Assembly: GCA_030453005.1 (NCBI GenBank)
Contig: JAKDLE010000044.1
Location: 1 to 10,709, forward strand
Length of the DNA stretch: 10,709 nt
DNA from: Pseudonocardia sp.
GTDB taxonomy: Bacteria; Actinomycetota; Actinomycetes; Mycobacteriales; Pseudonocardiaceae
Direction: 5' to 3'
The notes under the pieces were generated by a model. The model made no database searches. It worked only from the letters and a program-made list of their open reading frames with translations, and was not told the origin of the DNA. Position 1 is the first letter of the stretch, and each line of letters opens with the position of its first letter. The translations under genes were made by a program, and so were the position numbers. This document shows positions 6,777 to 10,709 of this stretch, one piece after another.

Positions 6777-8612
6777 ATGACCGACCCCACCCCGGTCGTC
6801 GGGTTGCGGCGCGAGCGTGAGGTGCTGACCGTCGCGCTGCTCACCGGGCGGCACGTCGTCATCGAGGGGCCACCCGGCACCGGGAAGTCGACGCTGCTGC
6901 GGTCCATCGCCGCCGACACCGGGCAGGAGGTCGTGTTCGTCGAGGGCAACGCCGAGCTGACGCCGGCGCGGCTCATCGGGTCGTTCGACCCGTCGCAGGT
7001 ACTGGCGTCGGGGTACGGCGCGGAAGCGTTCCTCGACGGCCCGCTGCTCACCGCCATGCGCGGCGGCGGGCTGCTCTACCTGGAGGAGCTCAACCGCGTC
7101 CCCGAGGAGACGCTCAACGTCCTCATCACCATGCTGACCGAGGGCGAGATCGCCGTGCCGCGGCTCGGCACCGTGCACGCGGGCAAGGACTTCCGGCTGA
7201 TCGCCGCCATGAACCCGTTCGACGCGGTGGGCACCGCCCGCGTCAGCCAGGCCATCGCCGACCGCATGTGCCGGGTGGTCCTCGGCTACCAGGACTCCGA
7301 CGGGGAACGCGAGATCACGTCCTCGGTGAGCGGGCTGGCCGGGCGCTGGGTGGATCTGTCGGTGACGTTGACCCGTGCCACCCGCGAGCACCGCGACGTG
7401 CGCATGGGGTCCTCGGTGCGCGGGGCGATCGACCTGTCCCTCCTGCTCACCGGGTTGGCCGACCTGCGGGCCGAGGCGGCACCGTCGCGGGAGACGGCCC
7501 GCGACGCCGCCTACGCCGCCCTGTCGGGCCGCATCCGGATCGCCGACGGCGTCGACCGCACCGCGGAGTCGGTGATCGACGAGCTGTTGGAGGCGCACTG
7601 GCCCGCGTCGGACGAGCCCCCGGAGGACCTCGCCGAGCCTTCGGACGCCGAGGGAAAAGCCCAGGGCCCGGGTAGCTCCCCGGGCTTCCAGCCCCGCTCC
7701 CGCCCCGGTCGGGAGCAGGCCGGGCGCACGCAGGGCCGCCAGCAGCTCGCCGCGAACCACCCGGCCTTCGACGACGTGTCACCGGAGCTGGGTGAGCTCG
7801 ACGTCGATGCGTTCGATGCGCTGGTCGCCGCGGACCCCGACGCCGCGGCGGCACTGCTCGCCGACCTGGCCGTGGCCACCGACGTAGCGCTGCGCGCCGC
7901 GGCCCGGCGGCTCGCGGGCCGGGTGTTCATCCGGCTCGGCCGGGTCGGGCCCGCGAAGGCGCGGGGCACCCGGCGGCTGGGGCCGTCGAGGGGTCTCGAC
8001 GGCGACCTCGACCTCGACCGCACCCTCGACGGCTGGAATCCCGCCGCCTCGCGTCGGCCCGCCGCCGAGGACATCGTCACCCGCACCTGGACCGCGCACC
8101 GCCGCGCCGTGTGCCTGGTCGTCGACATCTCGGGCTCGATGCAGGGCCTCGCGGTGGCGCTGGCCGCGGTGGCCGCGGCCGGGGTGGTGGTGGCCAACGA
8201 GACCGGGCCGCCCCAGCTGCAGCCCTCCGTGCTGGCCTTCGGCGCGGGGGTGCGGGTGCTGCAGGCGCAGGGCGTGCGGCGCCCGCCCGAGGAGCTGCTC
8301 TCGGATCTCGTCGCCCTGCGCGGGCACGGCACCACCGACCTCGCAGGCGGGCTGCGTGAGGCGTCGCGCCAGCTCGCGGCCGCCGTGGCCGACGAACGGA
8401 TGGTGGTGCTGCTCAGCGACTGCCTGCACACCGCGGGCGACGACCCGCTCACCGCACTCGGCGGTATCGACCGGCTGCACGTGCTCGTGCCGCTCGGCGG
8501 GGCGGAGGCGGAGGCGGCCGCGTTCCCACTGGCGGCCCGGGGCGGGGGTCGTGCACAGGTGGTGGCCCGGCTCGCGGACGTCGCCCCGGCCCTGACCCGC
8601 ATCCTGGCCTGA
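6777..8612 (+). CDS. Fused MoxR-type AAA+ ATPase and VWA-domain protein
   Basis: This 611-residue protein joins two modules usually encoded by separate genes. The N-terminal MoxR/NorQ-like AAA+ domain has Walker A GPPGTGKST (31-39), Walker B LLYLEELNR (99-107; Glu103 replaces the usual Asp), sensor 1 AAMNPFD (144-150) and a sensor-2-like VRGAIDL (214-220). A Pro/Glu/Gly-rich linker (about 276-330) and a charged helical stretch follow. The C-terminal VWA domain has an intact metal-ion-dependent adhesion site: DISGSM (450-455), GHGTTDL with T519/T520, and SD at 547-548. The order AAA+, Pro-rich linker, VWA matches magnesium-chelatase subunit D, but the ATPase site here appears intact. MoxR/VWA pairs such as NorQ/NorD, CbbQ/CbbO and CoxD/CoxE remodel or load metalloenzymes; the client here is unknown. 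The ATG has GGAGAGGA (6765-6772) close upstream; an in-frame GTG at 6735 lies inside the inverted repeat and is less likely. It has no signal peptide and is presumably cytoplasmic. Confidence 0.88.
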   Translation: MTDPTPVVGLRREREVLTVALLTGRHVVIEGPPGTGKSTLLRSIAADTGQEVVFVEGNAELTPARLIGSFDPSQVLASGYGAEAFLDGPLLTAMRGGGLLYLEELNRVPEETLNVLITMLTEGEIAVPRLGTVHAGKDFRLIAAMNPFDAVGTARVSQAIADRMCRVVLGYQDSDGEREITSSVSGLAGRWVDLSVTLTRATREHRDVRMGSSVRGAIDLSLLLTGLADLRAEAAPSRETARDAAYAALSGRIRIADGVDRTAESVIDELLEAHWPASDEPPEDLAEPSDAEGKAQGPGSSPGFQPRSRPGREQAGRTQGRQQLAANHPAFDDVSPELGELDVDAFDALVAADPDAAAALLADLAVATDVALRAAARRLAGRVFIRLGRVGPAKARGTRRLGPSRGLDGDLDLDRTLDGWNPAASRRPAAEDIVTRTWTAHRRAVCLVVDISGSMQGLAVALAAVAAAGVVVANETGPPQLQPSVLAFGAGVRVLQAQGVRRPPEELLSDLVALRGHGTTDLAGGLREASRQLAAAVADERMVVLLSDCLHTAGDDPLTALGGIDRLHVLVPLGGAEAEAAAFPLAARGGGRAQVVARLADVAPALTRILA

Positions 8613-8650
8613 TCGTCGGTGCCGCGCCCATGCGCCGGTCGAGCTGTGTC

Positions 8651-8688
8651 GCGTATGTGTGCGCAGAGCGCTCTGCGCATACATACGC
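8651..8688 (+). terminator. 38-bp near-perfect palindrome after the MoxR/VWA gene
   Basis: Arms 8651-8669 and 8670-8688 are reverse complements with one mismatch (a G-U pair in RNA) and no loop, centred on AGAGCGCTCT. It lies 38 nt after the stop codon. A terminator is the simplest reading, but a loopless palindrome is also a typical dimeric-regulator site. Confidence 0.55.
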
Positions 8689-8700
8689 ACCAGTCGGCTT

Positions 8701-8762
8701 GATCACTGTTCACCGCACGCCACCGTCGCGCCACCTGCGGCATCGTGCGGCGCACGGTGATC
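8701..8762. repeat. Spaced inverted repeat upstream of the PIG-L gene
   Basis: The 18-nt arms 8701-8718 and 8745-8762 match at 15 of 18 positions around a 26-nt spacer; the outer GATCAC/GTGATC and inner CCGCAC/GTGCGG blocks are perfect. It ends 26 nt before the predicted -10 element of the deacetylase gene, so a regulator-binding role is possible. Confidence 0.4.
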
Positions 8763-8788
8763 TCCGGGGGCCGCCGTGGCGTACGCGA

Positions 8789-8794
8789 TAGGGT
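8789..8794 (+). promoter_or_regulatory. Predicted -10 element of a leaderless PIG-L transcript
   Basis: TAGGGT fits the TANNNT pattern and ends 7 nt before the GTG at 8802, so the transcript would start at or next to the start codon. GAGG (8796-8799) is too close to the GTG to act as a ribosome-binding site. Confidence 0.45.
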
Positions 8795-8801
8795 CGAGGC
8801 C

Positions 8802-9608
8802 GTGGGCACCATCGTCAGCTTTCACGCTCATCCCGACGACGAGTCGATCTCCGCAGCGGGCACGCTCGCGCGGGCCGCGGCCGCGGGCCACCGGGTCGTA
8901 CTGGTCTTCGCCACCCGCGGTGAGCTGGGCGAACCCGTGCCGGGGGTGCTGATGCCGGGGGAGCAGCTGTCGGTGCGGCGCTCCGCGGAGTGCTACGTCT
9001 CGGCCGACGCGATCGGCGCGAAGCGCGTGGAGTTCCTGGGCTACACCGACTCCGGGATGATGGGCGAGCCGAGCAACGAGGTCCCGTTCTGCTTCTGGCA
9101 GGCGCGGGTCGAGCACGCGGCGAAGCGGCTCGCGGTGATCCTCGACGAGGAGGAGCCCGACGTCCTCACCGTCTACGACGACAACGGCGGCTACGGCCAC
9201 CCCGACCACATCCAGGTGCACCGCGTGGGCAGGCGGGCCGCGGAGCTCTCCGCCGTGCCCGTGCTCGCCCAGGGCACGGTCAACCGCGATTGGATGCTGC
9301 GTGGGATGAAGGGCGTCACGGAGACCACCCAGGGTCCCGACGCCTGGAAGCCGCCCGAGGACCTCCCCGAGATCGGCAAGCCCGAGGCCGAGATCACGCA
9401 TCGCGTCGACGCCGTCGACTTCGTGGAGCAGAAGAAGGCGTCGATGCGAGCCCACGCCAGCCAGATGGGGCCCGAGCACTTCATGCTGACGATGCCCGAC
9501 CCGATGTTCGCCCTCGGCATGGGCACCGAGTTCTACATCGTCGACCCGCCGCCCAACCCCGCGTCGGTGCCGGAGCTGTTCGAGGAGATGTTCACCCCGC
9601 TCCGCTGA
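8802..9608 (+). CDS. PIG-L family zinc-dependent deacetylase
   Basis: This 268-residue cytoplasmic enzyme belongs to the LmbE/PIG-L family, which removes acyl groups from N-acetylglucosamine-type or related amides and includes MshB and Mca of mycothiol metabolism. The N-terminal HAHPDDE motif supplies H10 and D13 as zinc ligands and D12 as the general base. GHPDH (132-136) supplies H136 as the third ligand and H133 as the likely transition-state residue, by analogy with MshB. The rest does not look enough like MshB or Mca to give it either name, so its substrate is open. The GTG at 8802 places the first strand (GTIVSFHAHPDDE) at the N-terminus as expected; an upstream in-frame GTG at 8745 would add 19 non-family residues. 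The coding end overlaps the convergent permease gene by 17 nt. Confidence 0.87.
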   Translation: MGTIVSFHAHPDDESISAAGTLARAAAAGHRVVLVFATRGELGEPVPGVLMPGEQLSVRRSAECYVSADAIGAKRVEFLGYTDSGMMGEPSNEVPFCFWQARVEHAAKRLAVILDEEEPDVLTVYDDNGGYGHPDHIQVHRVGRRAAELSAVPVLAQGTVNRDWMLRGMKGVTETTQGPDAWKPPEDLPEIGKPEAEITHRVDAVDFVEQKKASMRAHASQMGPEHFMLTMPDPMFALGMGTEFYIVDPPPNPASVPELFEEMFTPLR

Positions 9609-10392
9609 CGCGGCTGCGGAGCCTGCTCAGCAGGGGCCTCCGCTCGACCAGGACCTCCGCGCCGCGATGGACCCGGCCGCGGCAGACCAGCTCCATCGTC
9701 GAGGCCACGGCCACGGTCTGGACGGCCAGCAGCAGCACGAGCACGAGCAGCTGCACGGCGCCCGCCTCCACCGGGGTGGCGCCGCCGAGGAGCATGCCGA
9801 CGAACGCGCCCGGCAGGGTCACCAGCCCGACCGTACGAGTCTGGTCGGTCACCGGGATCAGCGCCGACGCCGCGGACGGCCGCGCGATCTCCATCGCGGC
9901 GTCGCGGGGGAGGAACCCCAGCGACAGCGCGGCCTCCACCTCGCCGCGGCGGGACTGCAGCTCGTCGAGGGCCCGCTGCCCGGCCAGCGCGCTGGCCGTC
10001 ATGGTGCCGCCGATGAGGATGCCCGCCATCGGGATCACCGCGATGCCTTGCGGGGGGACGACCCCGGCCAGCACCAGCGCGCCCACCACCGGGACCGGGG
10101 CCGCCGCGATCGGCAGCGCCGCCCACCAGCCGCTGCGGCCCCCGGTCATCCGCCTCCCGGCCGTGCGTGCCGCGACCACCACCATCAGGGCGACGAACGC
10201 CGCGCTGAGGCCCAGCGAGCCGACGATGCCGCCGATGAGCAGCGAGACCACACCCAGTTGCAACGTCGCGCGCAGCCCGGCCGTCACCGTGGCGCGGGAG
10301 GTCCCCAACCGGGCCGCCCAGGCCACCGCCGCCCCCAGTAGGACGGCCACCGCCATCGCCACACCCAGCGCCGGGCCCATCACGATGTTCAT
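9592..10392 (-). CDS. FetB/UPF0014-family ABC transporter permease
   Basis: This 266-residue integral membrane protein has about seven hydrophobic segments (near 7-27, 44-60, 61-77, 90-111, 116-137, 187-203 and 212-232). The family signature is clear: RATLQLGVVSLLIGG (41-55), IGGTMTASALAG (127-138), EAALSLGFLPRDA (153-165) and the conserved block TVGLVTLPGAFVGMLLGG (187-204). In E. coli, FetB works with the ATPase FetA in iron homeostasis; the substrate in actinobacteria is not established. No ATPase partner is adjacent: the upstream side faces the divergent ctaD and the downstream side the convergent deacetylase, so it is encoded alone here. The ATG at 10392 has GGGAG (10401-10397) four bases upstream; a second ATG four codons in is less well placed. 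The C-terminal tail is short and basic. Confidence 0.85.
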   Translation of the reverse strand: MNIVMGPALGVAMAVAVLLGAAVAWAARLGTSRATVTAGLRATLQLGVVSLLIGGIVGSLGLSAAFVALMVVVAARTAGRRMTGGRSGWWAALPIAAAPVPVVGALVLAGVVPPQGIAVIPMAGILIGGTMTASALAGQRALDELQSRRGEVEAALSLGFLPRDAAMEIARPSAASALIPVTDQTRTVGLVTLPGAFVGMLLGGATPVEAGAVQLLVLVLLLAVQTVAVASTMELVCRGRVHRGAEVLVERRPLLSRLRSRVSGAG

Positions 10393-10573
10393 CGCTCTCC
10401 CTCGTCCCCGTGGTGCTGCACCTCCTGCTGCATCGGAGGGCGCCGCCCACGCTCCGGCCCATGCCCCGGACGGCTTCGACAGCGGGTAGAGCTAAGCTCC
10501 CCCCGAGTGTTCCGACCACCGCAAGGCCAGTGCTCGAGGCCCAAGGAGAAGCCCCAGTGTCTGAGATGGTGCA
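10393..10573 (+). promoter_or_regulatory. Divergent spacer between the permease gene and ctaD
   Basis: The spacer holds a possible -10 for ctaD, TAAGCT (10493-10498), without a good -35, overlapped by the palindrome GAGCTAAGCTC (10489-10499). A strong ribosome-binding site, AAGGAG (10543-10548), belongs to the micro-ORF described separately. Nothing else clear is visible. Confidence 0.35.
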
Positions 10574-10577
10574 GTGA
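10557..10577 (+). CDS. Six-codon upstream ORF overlapping the ctaD start
   Basis: GTG TCT GAG ATG GTG CAG TGA would encode M-S-E-M-V-Q. AAGGAG (10543-10548) is 8 nt upstream of its GTG, an ideal spacing and the only strong ribosome-binding site in the region. Its TGA (10575-10577) overlaps the ctaD GTG (10574-10576) in a GTGA junction. This is a reading from signals only; no homology can be judged for six residues. Confidence 0.45.
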   Translation: MSEMVQ

Positions 10578-10709
10578 CTGCCGTCGCCCCGAAGCCGATC
10601 ACGGCGCGCCCGTACCCGGCGCGCCGGTCCGGCAAGGGATCGATGTTCCTGAAAATGCTGGGGACGACGGACCCCAAGGACATCGCGATCCTGTACCTGG
10701 TCACCTGTA
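10574..10709 (+). CDS. ctaD: Cytochrome c oxidase subunit I (aa3-type), N-terminal part
   Basis: The first 45 codons of the haem-copper oxidase catalytic subunit, which sits in the cytoplasmic membrane and reduces O2 while pumping protons; the gene runs off the right edge. The start MTAVAPKPITARPYPAR, then TTDPKDIAILYLVT (31-44), is characteristic of actinobacterial CtaD, just before the first membrane helix. The GTG at 10574 is the only reasonable start, since an in-frame TGA lies at 10562-10564 with no other start codon between. It has no ribosome-binding site of its own at normal distance: AAGGAG is 25 nt upstream and fits the overlapping micro-ORF instead. Haem and copper ligands lie beyond the window. 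Confidence 0.9.
   Translation, partial: MTAVAPKPITARPYPARRSGKGSMFLKMLGTTDPKDIAILYLVTC

Noticed and set aside
7666..7685. Inverted repeat GCCCGGG/CCCGGGC with a 6-nt loop
   Set aside because: It lies inside the linker-coding part of the MoxR/VWA gene. GC-rich short arms of this kind are expected by chance at this composition and the reading frame is intact.
7511..8812. Long open frame (433 codons) on the minus strand opposite the MoxR/VWA gene
   Set aside because: It is Ser/Arg/Ala-rich low-complexity translation of the antisense strand. The sense frame has complete Walker and VWA motifs.
1..10709. CRISPR array, tRNA or rRNA genes, insertion sequence
   Set aside because: No regularly spaced long identical repeats, no transposase or integrase motifs and no recognisable tRNA or rRNA sequence were seen on either strand.

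Overview
The window is very GC-rich (about 70% by eye), densely coded, and strongly biased to G/C at third codon positions. Many genes start with GTG. It carries an NDMA-dependent (mycofactocin-type) alcohol dehydrogenase and an actinobacterial-type cytochrome c oxidase subunit I start. This points to an actinobacterium, most likely Pseudonocardiaceae (Pseudonocardia-like); the genus is an inference from gene style only.

Region 1 (1-5307) is an aerobic benzoyl-CoA ('box') degradation cluster on the minus strand. Benzoate-CoA ligase (3715-5307) makes benzoyl-CoA. BoxB (partial, 1-464, N-terminus only) epoxidises it with a diiron centre. BoxC (467-2182) opens the epoxide ring to 3,4-dehydroadipyl-CoA semialdehyde and formate. 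boxC and boxB are 2 nt apart and probably translationally coupled. A plus-strand DUF4143-type AAA ATPase (2452-3684) splits the ligase from boxC. A degenerate tandem repeat with a 22-bp period (2353-2440) lies just upstream of the ATPase.

Region 2 (5308-8612) is read on the plus strand: a zinc-dependent, NDMA-dependent alcohol dehydrogenase divergent from the ligase gene, then a single-chain MoxR AAA+/VWA protein. The spacer between them holds two large separate inverted repeats (6607-6661 and 6711-6753). A third, almost perfect 38-bp palindrome (8651-8688) follows the MoxR/VWA gene.

Region 3 (8613-10709) contains a PIG-L family zinc deacetylase that looks leaderless, a FetB/UPF0014-type permease convergent with it (17-nt overlap of the coding ends), and the first 45 codons of ctaD. 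The only strong ribosome-binding site before ctaD serves a 6-codon upstream reading frame whose stop overlaps the ctaD start.

Working model: the minus-strand genes funnel benzoate to central metabolism, and the divergent alcohol dehydrogenase might feed aromatic alcohols into the same route (inference). The MoxR/VWA protein resembles chelatase-like or activating AAA+ machines with an unknown client. The signals least explained by ordinary annotation are the non-coding ones: the phased repeat before the ATPase, the cluster of large dyads around the MoxR/VWA gene, and the micro-ORF before ctaD.
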